DNA from: Proteles cristata cristata | Lineage: Eukaryota > Chordata > Mammalia > Carnivora > Hyaenidae | Length of the DNA stretch: 64,000 nt | Assembly (NCBI GenBank): GCA_017311185.1 | Contig: JAESUZ010005543.1 | Span: forward strand, 124,001 to 188,000 | Direction: 5' to 3' | In this document: piece after piece, positions 35,150 through 45,617 of the stretch | Position numbering within the stretch: position 1 is the first letter of the stretch | Layout: each line of letters begins with the position of its first letter | Notes under the pieces: generated by a model | What the model was told of the DNA's origin: nothing | Databases searched by the model: none | Seen by the model: only the letters and a program-made list of their open reading frames with translations | Program-made: the position numbers and the translations under genes

Positions 35150-35184
<35 letters not shown>
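35150..35184. repeat. (GT)n microsatellite
   Basis: About 17 uninterrupted GT units. Confidence 0.97.
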
Positions 35185-35186
<2 letters not shown>

Positions 35187-36512
35187 CAAGTTTATCACTT
35201 CTCATCATCATTTGGGATTTTCCTAAATATTGTAAAAATAGTTTTTCTTCTTATATCTGATTCAAGATCATACCAAACATTTTTCCGTCTAAGCATGTGC
35301 AGAGTGCTAGGCAGCGAGCTGCCAGCAGTTCTATGCATCCCGCCTGCAAGAGACCCTTGTCTGAGTGTTGTGTATGCCTTGGTGTGCACTGACAACCGAG
35401 TTTTGAAATCTCTCGGGGTGCTTCCAGGAATGACTGCACGTCTGATGCCTTGGATTGCCTGTCCACATTTGGAACTCTAACAATAAAAAATATATATATA
35501 TATGTATATTTCTGTCTCCTACATCTGCCTTCTGTCTTCCGGTTTGATGTTCTCTCTCCCATTGGTAAGGTTTCAGTCATCATAAAGAGTGACAGAAAGA
35601 AAAAAAAAAAAAGAGTGACAGAGGCTGACAGCACATTGCACGTGTAAAGCGTTACCTTCCTGCATTTATCCTTTAGATTTTATTTTTATCAAAATATATT
35701 GAAATTGTCAATGAGGTTTAAGATTTAGTTTGTTACAAAGTGTTTTGAAAAGCCACTGAAAATGCCATAAAACTAAAAAAATAAAACCCCAATATTCAAG
35801 TTAGCTAATTTAAATCAGTGATTGCAAATTCAATGTACTGTTTTATCCAAGTACTCTGTACATCTCCCTCTGGGTAACTTAAACTGGGATCTTGTCGACA
35901 ATCTTCCATGTGTTTTATATTTGTATTCACTGTGCTGTGCTGCCTACTGTTATTTCCTCTTTTCTACCTCTCTTCCTTTTATTCATTTTACTTCTCTCCT
36001 ATTTAGATAGTGTGCTATTTAAGGAAATTCTATTGGTTGGTTAATTTATTCTACCCCAAAATTTCCAAAGCAGCTTGAGGCACAAAGCAAAAATATAATA
36101 TCTAAAAATAATGAAAACAATGTCCCCTAAAAGGACCTAAACTATTGGAGGAAAATCCCAAGAGGTAGACTATAGTGTTATCTGTCTACTGAAATTTATT
36201 CCTATTTTGGATTTTATGAAAATATTAAAACCAGTATTTTACCAATATGGAAACTTCATCTATTTGTAGATGGATAGTCCTGAAATATTGAGAACAATTA
36301 TCCTATTAAACCACCTAAAGGTGCAGTTCCTCTAGCATTATGATGCATAAATTACTGTTAATTAGAAGTCAACATTTTGAAGGCTTATAATTAAGAGCCT
36401 TTTTCATCTGTGAACACTTTGGATCATTTTTTAGGTTATTTATTACAAGTTATGTTTGATTTCTATTGAATGTTCCTTTTCATTTGTAGAAAGATAAGAC
36501 TGATGTATAAAT
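35185..36512. other. Mostly unique DNA, no gene seen
   Basis: A moderately GC-rich piece at about 35290-35480 ends in CTAACAATAAAAAATATAT. It contains an AATAAA signal but no recognisable gene. Overlapping short frames on both strands (35151-35647) are unsupported. A 14-base A-rich insert between two 12-bp direct repeats lies at 35584-35621. Confidence 0.45.
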
Positions 36513-36522
36513 GAATTTTATT

Positions 36523-36727
36523 GGGGCACCTGGGTAGCTCAGTCATTTGAGCATCTGACTTCAGCACAGGTCATGATTTCATGGTTTGTGAGTTCGAGTC
36601 CTGCATCAGGCTCTGTGCTGACAGCTCAGAGCCTGGAGCCTGCTTCAGATTTTGTGTCTCGCCTTCTCTCTGCCCCTCTCATGATTGTGCTCTGTCTCTT
36701 GATGATAAATAAACATTTTTTAAAAAG
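36523..36727 (+). mobile_element. Feliform tRNA-derived SINE
   Basis: Forward SINE starting GGGGCACCTGGGTAGCTCAG. The B-box GAGTTCGAGTCCTGC is recognisable, and the tail is AAATAAACATTTTTT. The flank GAATTTTA at 36513-36520 recurs at 36728-36735, a short target-site duplication. Confidence 0.94.
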
Positions 36728-36737
36728 GAATTTTAAT

Positions 36738-39700
36738 AAAGAACTTAGAATTTTACATATATTAGAGTGGTTTTAGGAATTGGAATTGAAAGATGTCTGT
36801 GAAACCAGACATCATTGCAAAAATGCACCAACTGTCCTGAAAGAAATTTTTGTTCTAATCTAAATTTTAGACCTTGGGAAATATGGCCTCCGTGAATCCA
36901 TTTATTACTGTAGATGGTACAGTATCTATGAAGTTTCTGGGTGAAGACAGAGCTTGCATTAGTTATTTTAGGTGGATTAAAATATATATTTTAGGAATTA
37001 ATATTTACATATTAATTATTTCTGAATGTTATAATTTAATATTTAAAATATTAATATTTTAAGACTTACATTTTAAAGGATCCATATTTTGAAACATTTC
37101 TTGAATATTTTATCTTCCATTTACTGAGATAAATAACAATTTCATATCAGATTTATGGGAAGAGTAAAGGAAAATAAAAGATCTTTTATATCACTTGCTA
37201 CTTATTGGTAGCATCTGAATCTTGAAACAATTTCTGTGTGTTTACGTTCAAAATTTTATTCATTTTGGCCACAGCATATTATACCATAATAAAATAGTAA
37301 AAGAAATAGTTATGGTATACAAACTGTAGGTGTAATATATTACTAAAATGTGATCTTTTTTGTAAACGAAGGGATCGAAGTTATATCATTTATATTTTAT
37401 TGTAAATTTGATTTGGGTTCTCTTTTTTTAAATTGAAGAAAATAATTTCCTTATCCCCTAACCAACCATTTAGAAAATATTATTTTGGTTTCTTTCAGTG
37501 TTGAATTATTTCAAAAGCATTTTCATGTTTTCCAAACATCTAAACAAAAAATTGTGAAATGATATTGGAAACAGAAATGATTTGGAAGATTAGTATTTCT
37601 TCTAGTGTAATACTGATTCCTGTGTCTCTGATCCTTCCTTCAATTATCACAAGGAATGCGGTATAGATAGGGTTATCAGAGAAAGGGTTTTAAAGAAGTC
37701 TAATTAAAGAAAAAGGAGGAGAGCTTTAAGAAGGAGTTACCATCTGACTTTATTTCTTAAATAATAGAACACATACTGCATCATCTAAGAAGAAAGAAAT
37801 CATATGATCCGTACCGAGTCTCTTTATGATCTTTGGTCCAGACTAGTCCAAGGGGAATGTAAAAGTATAAAGTTCAAATCTTCTCTCATCTTTTTTGTTT
37901 GGGTTGAGGTCACCTATGGGGCAGAGCAGAGAACTGTGTGGTTAACTATAGTGAAGACAGCCTTTGAACCAATGCTAAGTGTTATGTTTAAATGTTGCCA
38001 ATATTTTTAAACTAACTACAAGAAAAAAGATCTTCAAGAAATGTGGACAATGAAATCCTTGTGTAGCTCCTTTTTTTACTTTTTCCTATTAACACATAGA
38101 GTCACAAATGTGTGTTACCAAGTCAAACACACTCACACTTGTAGATACATGTTCCCAGCAGGAATTCATTTGTGCTTAGAGCTGCGGTTTAGTGAAAAAC
38201 TCTCTCATCTGTGTAGTTGTTTTCATTTTTGAGCTTGTCACAGCATGAAATCAGTGTCTCACTGAGAGCAGCGTTTTTTTTTTTTTTTTAATACCCTGAG
38301 AGTTAGAGGCTAAATAATTTAAATGTCTGAATATGCAGAAATGTAGCTCAAGTGGGACTTACTTATTCCTATCTATTCTTGTTATCAAAGAATAGAAAAG
38401 TTACAGTAAGACAATGTGATGTATCGCTGAGAATGTTTAGAAAGACTTTTCTTTTGTTTCTATGTTTTTCTAGAACACAGGGAGTAATTTCTTCCCTCAA
38501 AATTCATATGTGCATACTACACCAACTATAAGATGTCAAAACAGCTATATGTTCAAAAAATGATCTCCATTAAGGTTCTCCCTTTCCTTCCATAATCTAA
38601 AATATTGTAGATAGACCAGTCTTGAATGTGAAATGTTTAGACATTGGCATTTATACAATTCCAAACCTGGTCTTTCTTTATTCTGTAAATTTTCCACTCT
38701 ACTGTAAACTGAATCAGGAGTTCGTTTCTCTTGATTTTCAAGGCTGTATGCTCCATTCCCCAAAGAGAAAGATGAGACCATACCCTTAAATTTATGGTGT
38801 GTATATTTACTGACTGGTATGTTACAGGAGCACTGGTTAGAAAGCCACAGCTTTATGATGCTTTGGGTCAAATGTTGTTTTGACATTATGCTTATTTTAC
38901 AGTAATCAGCATATTAAACCAAGGAGGAGGGTTTGCTCATATATGCAAAATGCAGAGTATGAAAAGCAGCGGTGTAGTAGCAAGTATAAGGCCAAACAAG
39001 GTGAAGGTTTGCTTGCCTTGTGGTGCAGCTGATAAAACAATTGGACTGTTTCCAAGATTCCTTGACTCCAGCTTTGTCATTTATTTTTCTCTGTCATTAA
39101 TTTTTAAGGAAAAAAAAAGACTTATTTCCATGAAACTCTTGAGTGGTAAACCTGTGCTTTACATGAAAGAAAAACATTTTTTTGGTAAGTGAAATGCATA
39201 TGGAAATACTCCAGCAAGTTCAGTTCGTGTAATTTGTTAAGAATTACTCATATAGGAGGAGCTAAAATAATTCCCAGGGAGTTAAAAAGAAAAAAAAAAA
39301 AAAAAGAGGTTTTGTCACAGTCTTTTGACCAAGATGTGGATAAGCCAAACGAATGGTTAACCATTTTTAACATAACATTTTCCATACTCTTTAACACAGA
39401 GTAATTAAAATTTGCTTTCATAATTTTGAAAATGCTTATTTTTTATTTAAACACAAGTGCTCTTATAATCAAGCAATTTGTGTTTCACAGACTCAAAATG
39501 ATCTTCTAGTTCTGTTATTCAAACTACTTCCTTATTCCACTTGTTTCTTTTCTCTTCATACCACAGTTCATTCTTTTTTAGACTTTCAGTGAATTTACAT
39601 GTAATTATTAGATATCTGCCTTGTTCTGAAGTTGTGGTAGGGATTCTGAAGAACACAGACACATTCCTGTGGAATTTACAATCTAGCTGAGTAAACATAA

Positions 39701-40195
39701 CAAAGATATACTGAGTAAGCAAATCATGCCGTTTTGTCTGACTCTTCCAATTTCTACTGAAGAATTTTGTTTTTACAACAAAAGGTAGCAGTTATATACT
39801 GTGTCATATAGTTCAGCTTTGTACACTGATGGAAACTTTTGAGGATGCAGCTAGACATTCAAATAGATCTATTTGGTAGGCAACCAATAACCAGCTCCGA
39901 AGAGGGTACAACCAAATAGCATGAAAAAAAAAATACAGTATGATGGAAATGGTAGTGGAGAGAAATGTTAAAGCATTCAATGCTATGGTGTTTTAGTCCT
40001 GCTTAAGTTTTGAATTTTTAGTTCCACAGTCAATGAGGTACTCAGTCTGAAATGTCCCTTAGTATTATAAGATATCAGTAGTAGTGACTTACTTTGAGGG
40101 ATACTAGGTATAATAATAATTCCTTATATATGTATATAATAATATTATTATTCAAATATAAATTCAAAATTATACACAGTTTGATGATAGTGATA
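36738..40195. other. SINE-free AT-rich unique DNA, no gene seen
   Basis: I recognised no repeat family. Homopolymer runs occur near 38275-38289 (T) and 39289-39305 (A). The 113-codon minus-strand frame at 38545-38886 is the longest here and has no recognisable domain or splice context. Confidence 0.5.
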
Positions 40196-40336
40196 GCAGT
40201 ACATTGCGCAAGTGCGCGCCCCTGAGCACAGAGTGCTGTGCGACTGCGCGGATTGCACGCCCCGGAGCCGGCGCTGCAAAGCGTGATGCGGAGAATGTAT
40301 CCACGTAAGGCCTGATTTCCAGTTTGTCACGTCATT
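40196..40336. promoter_or_regulatory. Isolated CpG-rich module, candidate regulatory element
   Basis: About 14 CpG sites fall in roughly 130 bp, in non-SINE sequence inside very AT-rich DNA. GCGCA and TGCGC half-sites (40206-40210, 40213-40217) resemble an NRF1 site with two extra central bases. More CGC-rich words follow (GACTGCGCGG), and a CRE-like TCACGTCA lies at 40327-40334. This mix is typical of small CpG promoters or enhancers. No transcript or exon can be tied to it, and a fragment of inserted GC-rich DNA is an alternative. Confidence 0.35.
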
Positions 40337-40367
40337 GTTCTTGGCACAGCACTAGCTAGCACCTTTT

Positions 40368-40586
40368 TTTTTTTTAATGTTTTTTTTTTAAATTTATTTC
40401 TAGGAGAGAGAGAGACAGTGTGAGCAGGGGAGGGTCAGAGAGAGAGGGAGTCACAGACTGAAACAGGCTCCAGGCTCCGAGCTGGCAGTCAGCACAGAGC
40501 CCGACGCGAGGCTCGAACCCACGAACCGCGAGATCATGACCTAAGCGAAAGTCGGACGCTTAACCGACTAAGCCACCCAGGCGGCC
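40368..40586 (-). mobile_element. Feliform SINE, young subfamily
   Basis: Reverse-strand SINE with CTAGGAGAGAG and CCTAAGCGAAAGTCGG diagnostic bases and many intact CpGs. A perfect 16-bp target-site duplication, CTAGCTAGCACCTTTT, is at 40352-40367 and 40587-40602. Confidence 0.97.
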
Positions 40587-40630
40587 CTAGCTAGCACCTT
40601 TTGAAAGAGTTGTCTTTTAAATAATTACTT

Positions 40631-40859
40631 CTTTTTTTTTTTTATTTTTATTTTTTATTTTTTTTATTTCTAGGAGAGAGAGAGGGACAGCGTGAACAGG
40701 GGAGGGTCAGAGAGAGAGGGAGTCACAGACCGAAACAGGCTCCAGGCTCTGAGCTGGCAGTCAGCACAGAGTCCGACGCGGGGCCCGAACCCACGAACCG
40801 CGAGATCATGACCTAAGCGAAAGTCGGACGCTTAACCGCCTAAGCCACCCAGGCGCCCC
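40631..40859 (-). mobile_element. Feliform SINE, young subfamily, tandem neighbour
   Basis: Reverse-strand SINE of the same subfamily as the one 44 bp to its left, with a long T-rich tail. A weak flank match (TTTTAAATAATTA against TTTTAGACTAATG) may be the target-site duplication. Confidence 0.95.
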
Positions 40860-42271
40860 TTTTAGACTAATGAAATACTGCGTTAAAACTATTTAGCCAG
40901 CCGTGGACACTTAAAGACTATGGAAATAATTATTTCCATTCTTACTTATGTTTGTTTTATTTCACTACAATTTTGCTCTCATTTACTGGCCATACTATCA
41001 CCAATGTCTTTTCTCCTTTTTCCTCCACTATTCTTCGTGATTTTAACCGGCTCCCTACCACCCTCCATCTCCACCCTCCTTTCAGTGAAAAATAAATATG
41101 GGTCTCATACCATCCTTTATTTCCTATAGCAAGGGCATATCATACTCAGTGGTGGCACTCAACTATCCCAACCATGGCTCCATTCTGCGATCATTCTTTC
41201 ATCAAATTTCTTTGACATCTGCAAAAGATCAGTCCGGGAATGTATAATTGCTAGCCGTGTAGTCTGCAGAACAGAAAATATGGCTATTCCTCATGGAGAG
41301 TTTAAACATATCAGGATGTTCTTTAAAAATAAGAGGTAGGAATGCATTGATAGCTTGGTATAGGAAATTGTAGTTTGAATAGATGTCCAGTTGACTCTCC
41401 AGATAGTCCATATAGATATCTACTCGTTTCAGTAATTTCAAAAGATGTATTGTACATTATGACAAAGAGAAATAAGGTGAAGTCTGAAAAATAAAAGGAA
41501 AAGTCAATACATTTGAAGACAAAATTTGAAGACAAAAAGTCTTCAATTAAATTAAATTATAGTATAGGTATGAGTTATGTGTGTGCACGTAGATGCAGTT
41601 TTTTTGTTTGTTTGTTTTGCTTTACCTGGAAATAATATGTATGTAAAAATTGAGATATGCCCAACACAAACTTGGCATATTTTTCTACTTCTGTATCAAT
41701 GTCAGGGAAGTAAGATGTCCCCTACTCATTTTTTAAGCAGGAAACATAGAAAGATCAAAACCATCTATATGTGATATAAAACTCCATGAATTCTGGAGAA
41801 TTCTCAAACTCTCAAAGAATTCTGCTTTCCAGAATCACATGGTATATATTACTTTGATTTAAAATGTTTTGAATGAAAATTATCTGTGATAAATAGCTTG
41901 GTTTTTGGATTGGAATACACAGAGCAAGCACTAAAACTTGTTAGAATGTCAGACATTTCTGAACCTGAAAGGAAAACTGATTGCAAATGTGATTTTAATC
42001 TGAAGATTCAAGTAGGTAATTTTTGAAGTCAGATTCCCAGTATAATTTTAAACCATCAAAGCATTTTGATAATACACCCTGATCATTAAAATAATTGTTT
42101 AGCTACCATTATGTATTTATAGATATCTATAGATTTATGTGTACACATACTTCTGAATATATTGTACAGAAAATTAGAATTAAATATAAATTAGAAGTAG
42201 GACCACATAAACATGGATTGAATTTCTGATATATTCCTCCTACCCCACATGGTTTACTGAGCATTTGAGAT
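40860..42271. other. Unique DNA, no gene seen
   Basis: No recognised repeat. Short frames at 40920-41129, 41229-41535 and 41577-41774 are unsupported. Confidence 0.5.
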
Positions 42272-42282
42272 GTATTAATCCC

Positions 42283-42312
42283 ATATATTTTTTTAAATGT
42301 TTTATTTATTTC

Positions 42313-42362
<50 letters not shown>

Positions 42363-42533
42363 CGTGAGCAGGGGAGGGTCAGAGAGAGAGGGAGATACAG
42401 ACTCTGAAATAGGCTCCAGGCTCTGAGCTGGCAGTCAGCACAGAGGCCGACGTGGGGCTCGAACCCACAAACCGCGAGATCATGACCTAAGTGAAAGTTG
42501 GACGCTTAACCGACTAAGCCACCCAGGCGCCCC
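42283..42533 (-). mobile_element. Feliform SINE, young subfamily, GA/GACA expanded
   Basis: Reverse-strand SINE with an 11-bp target-site duplication, GTATTAATCCC, at 42272-42282 and 42534-42544. The purine segment has expanded to (GA)n and then (GACA)n at about 42316-42361. Confidence 0.97.
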
Positions 42534-42548
42534 GTATTAATCCCGTTT

Positions 42549-42918
42549 TGGATAGTCCTTGCTTTGACTGAATGTCTCTGTTCCCCAATGTATATGTTGA
42601 AGCCTAAATTCCCAATGTGATGGTATTTGGAAGAGGGTGCTTGGGGGCTAACTAGGTCATGATGATGGAGTTTCCTTGGATGTGATTAGTGCACTTATGA
42701 GAAGATGACGTGAGAGATAATCTCTTTCTGTCATCTGTCACATGAGTATACAACATGAAGATGGCCATCTACAAACAGGAAGTGGCCCCCATCAGACTCT
42801 GGATCTTGTTGGTGCCATAAAGTTAGATTTCCCAGATAATAGAAATGTGAGAAATAAATATTTGTTGTCGAAGCCACATAATCTATTGTAATTTGATGTA
42901 ACTGCTAAAGCTAAGACA
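42549..42918 (+). mobile_element. MLT1-type solo LTR (ERVL-MaLR)
   Basis: Solo LTR of an ancient endogenous retrovirus-like (MaLR) element. CTTTGACTGAATGTCTCTG, TATGTTGAAGCCTAAATTCCC, AATGTGATGGTATTTGG, ATTAGTGCACTTATGAGAAG and GTGAGAAATAAATATTTGTTG occur in MLT1 order, and the end is CTAAGACA. No internal retroviral coding sequence is adjacent. Confidence 0.85.
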
Positions 42919-43212
42919 ACCCTGAATTCTATCTTTCGGTAGGTTAGACAAAATTTGGTCTTTTCTTAAGCAGAAATCTTGAATTGTATATCTGTTTACA
43001 CATATTTTTGAATGACTCAGTAAATAGTTGTCATTTTTCAGAAATTAGGAAGTGATGACAGATTTTGACACTGGCATCCTCATCTGAAATTCCTTTGCAA
43101 AACTCAAGGCTTGAATCTAATCATGGTTGTAAAAAGTGTATCAGATTCTGTGGATTAATTAGAATTATTGAGATTTAAATAATTGAATATCTTATGACTA
43201 TAAAAATGTTTT

Positions 43213-43435
43213 GGGGCACCTAGGTGGCTCCATCGGTTAAGTGTCTGACTCTTGATTTTGGCTCAGGTCATGATCTCATGATCTGTGAGTGTGAGCCCCG
43301 CATTGGGCTCTGTGCTGATAGTGAGGAGTCTTCTTGGGATTCTCTTCCCCTCTCTCTATTTCTCCCCCACCATCTTGTGCTTTCTATCTCTCTCTCTCTC
43401 AAAATAAATAAATAAACTTTTAAAAATTTCAAAAA
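43213..43435 (+). mobile_element. Feliform SINE, older type
   Basis: Forward SINE starting GGGGCACCTAGGTGGCTCC. TCTCAAAATAAATAAATAAAC leads into an A-rich tail. It is diverged, with no clear target-site duplication. Confidence 0.93.
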
Positions 43436-43689
43436 AATAAAAAAATAATGTGTTAAGGGTATACTTTTTATAAATTCTTTCATGTGGAGTTTTTCCTGCT
43501 GCTTTTTAAAGATTTGCTATTTTCCTTTGAAAATATGTACTTGATTCAGAGCAATATTTGGAATTTGTAGGCTGTTGATATTGGAATGTTTCAAAGACCA
43601 AGTAGGTATAGAGATCATTGCCAAGGATGGTCAACTTTATCTCAGTTAGTGGGAACTTGAAAGAAACTAGTTCTCCTAAGGGAAAATTT

Positions 43690-43733
43690 GTTTATTTATT
43701 TATTTACTTACTTACTTATTTACTTATTTATTT
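43690..43733. repeat. (TTTA)n/(CTTA)n tetranucleotide microsatellite
   Basis: TTTA units alternate with TTAC units over about 44 bp. Confidence 0.93.
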
Positions 43734-44970
43734 GCATTCAAGAAGGGAACATGAGGGTAACCGTGTAAAAGTAGTTGATTGGCCGGTTGATCAGTTTGAG
43801 TGACTTCATCTAAATGGAAGCCCTTGAACAACGGGGATATCTCAGTATGATCCAGGCCACAGGGATTATGTAGTATCAAAAGCATCACATTCTGTTTGTG
43901 CTTAAAATACCTGCATTCATTGGGCTGGTGGTTTACATTGGCATTAATCTAATTACATTCTGGTTGTTTTGAAATTAGTTTAGATGTTCCATAAGTGATC
44001 CTACTTTCAATAATCATATGCAGAAATTACAAAGTAGCAGTCAGCAGAGGGCTTAAAAAAAGTAAGCGTTGGAACAACCAAACTCCTATTTTGCAGGAAT
44101 ATAATCCAAAATATAAACACACGCTCTTTTAAAAAATCAGTGAAAGATACTGTACTCATGGCACTCAAGTTTTTCCATGTCAGAATTCTTGGTATCCCTT
44201 GTGATTGCTAAGACAAAATGAAACAAAACTCAAAAACTGAATAGTTTTACCCTAGTCCCATGTTTGCCATTTTCTAGTCAGGCTGAGTGTTCTGTAGCAA
44301 GACGGTGATGGGAAATCAGGTGAGAAGACAGGGGACTTACGGGAAAAAAGAAGTGATATTCGGTTGTCAAGTGAGGAACTACTGCTCCTGGGGTTAAAAG
44401 ATCCAACCCATCCAAATCTGGTGTCCTTAACTGTCAGGGGGTTTGGTACCTCCAGTTCGGAAAGCACATTCTTGATTTCTTAGTGTCTGAAATAGAAGAG
44501 CCAACTTTACTGTCTGTTTTTTTCCTGTTTCCAGATTATTCTCCGGATGAGCTCTGTGCTTTATTTGTATGACTGTGCTATGAAAACAGCACATGTCTAT
44601 GTATGTGCACCTGTAATCAGGGTATATTTAAGAACCTAAATCTTGAAACATTATGCTTTCTCTATATAATTCAAAGTAAAAACAGTGTCAGTAATATAAG
44701 GACGTTCAGAGAAGTTCTGACTTTTCTGCCGTCAGAACCCTTTATATGCTTGTTTTTGTTAATTTTAAATATATCAAACATCTTTTTTGATGTCAAACAT
44801 CTTTATAAATCTTGGAAATTAAAAAACTTAAAAAGCTAACTTTTAGTGATTCTGTTGTCCCAGAGTACATGTTAATCTGTGAGATGGATAGTCCAGCATT
44901 AACTATGGTTGAATTGGGCATTTAAGTGACTAGTTTATGTAGAGGGGACTTATGTTTGGTATCTATTTAG
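43734..44970. other. Unique DNA, no gene seen
   Basis: No recognised repeat. Frames at 44252-44467 and 44603-44839 have no support. Confidence 0.5.
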
Positions 44971-44974
44971 TAAA

Positions 44975-45080
44975 TGAGAACATAGAGATTTAGGGGTAGT
45001 TACTAAATACCAAATGTCACATAGAAAGTGCTAGAAACAGAATTAGAATTCAGATTTCTTACCTATTTAGATTCTCATCA
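44975..45080 (-). mobile_element. MIR SINE fragment
   Basis: Reverse-strand MIR core: AGTAAATGAGAACATAGAGATT, CAAATGTCACATAGAAAGTGC and AACAGAATTAGAATTCAGAT correspond to the sequence from the 'gatgaggaaactgaggc' part to the 'gggattcgaaccc' part. Confidence 0.65.
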
Positions 45081-45469
45081 TTATTACCCCCTAATACATC
45101 ATCATTAGCTACAGAACTATGCTTTTTTTGTTTTCTTTAGGACTAAGTGTGGAATAGAGGGGGGTTGAAGAATGTGTTTGGTCTCCAGTTCCATTTTTCA
45201 CTTCATTTGGTTGCTCACAATCTCTACACAGTGTTGCCCTTCCACCCCTTATGCTATCAGAGCATTTTGGGTTCACATAGTCACACGATTATGCAAATGA
45301 CGGTTTAGGATTAATATAATATCATTTCCAGGGTACAGTCATTTTTTAGGCTAATTTAGATGAAATAATGACTTGCTAGTGGAATCTGTTGTCTTAGTAT
45401 TTTGAGAGGAAGATCACCTTCCTGTCAATCAAATTTAAAGCACAGAAAAACAATTTGTTTGCAAGAAAG
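45081..45469. other. Unique DNA, no gene seen
   Basis: No recognised element. Confidence 0.5.
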
Positions 45470-45617
45470 CTTCCTTCCTTCCTTCCTTCCTTCCTTCCTT
45501 CCTTCCTTCCTTCCTTCCTTCCTTCCTCCCTCCCTCCTCCCTCCCTCCCTCCCTCCCTCCTCCCTCCCTTCCCTTCCCTTCTCCCTTCCTTCCTTCCTTC
45601 CTTCCTTCCTTCCTTCC
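45470..45617. repeat. 148-bp pure pyrimidine tract (CCTT/CCCT)n
   Basis: An uninterrupted C/T run on the plus strand. CTTC units occupy both ends and CCTC/CCCTTC units the centre. The four proline/leucine/serine- or glycine/arginine/lysine-rich open frames here are artefacts of the repeat. Confidence 0.98.

Noticed and set aside
42549..42918. Endogenous retrovirus with coding capacity
   Set aside because: Only an LTR is present; flanking sequence is a SINE on one side and unique DNA on the other, with no internal viral genes.
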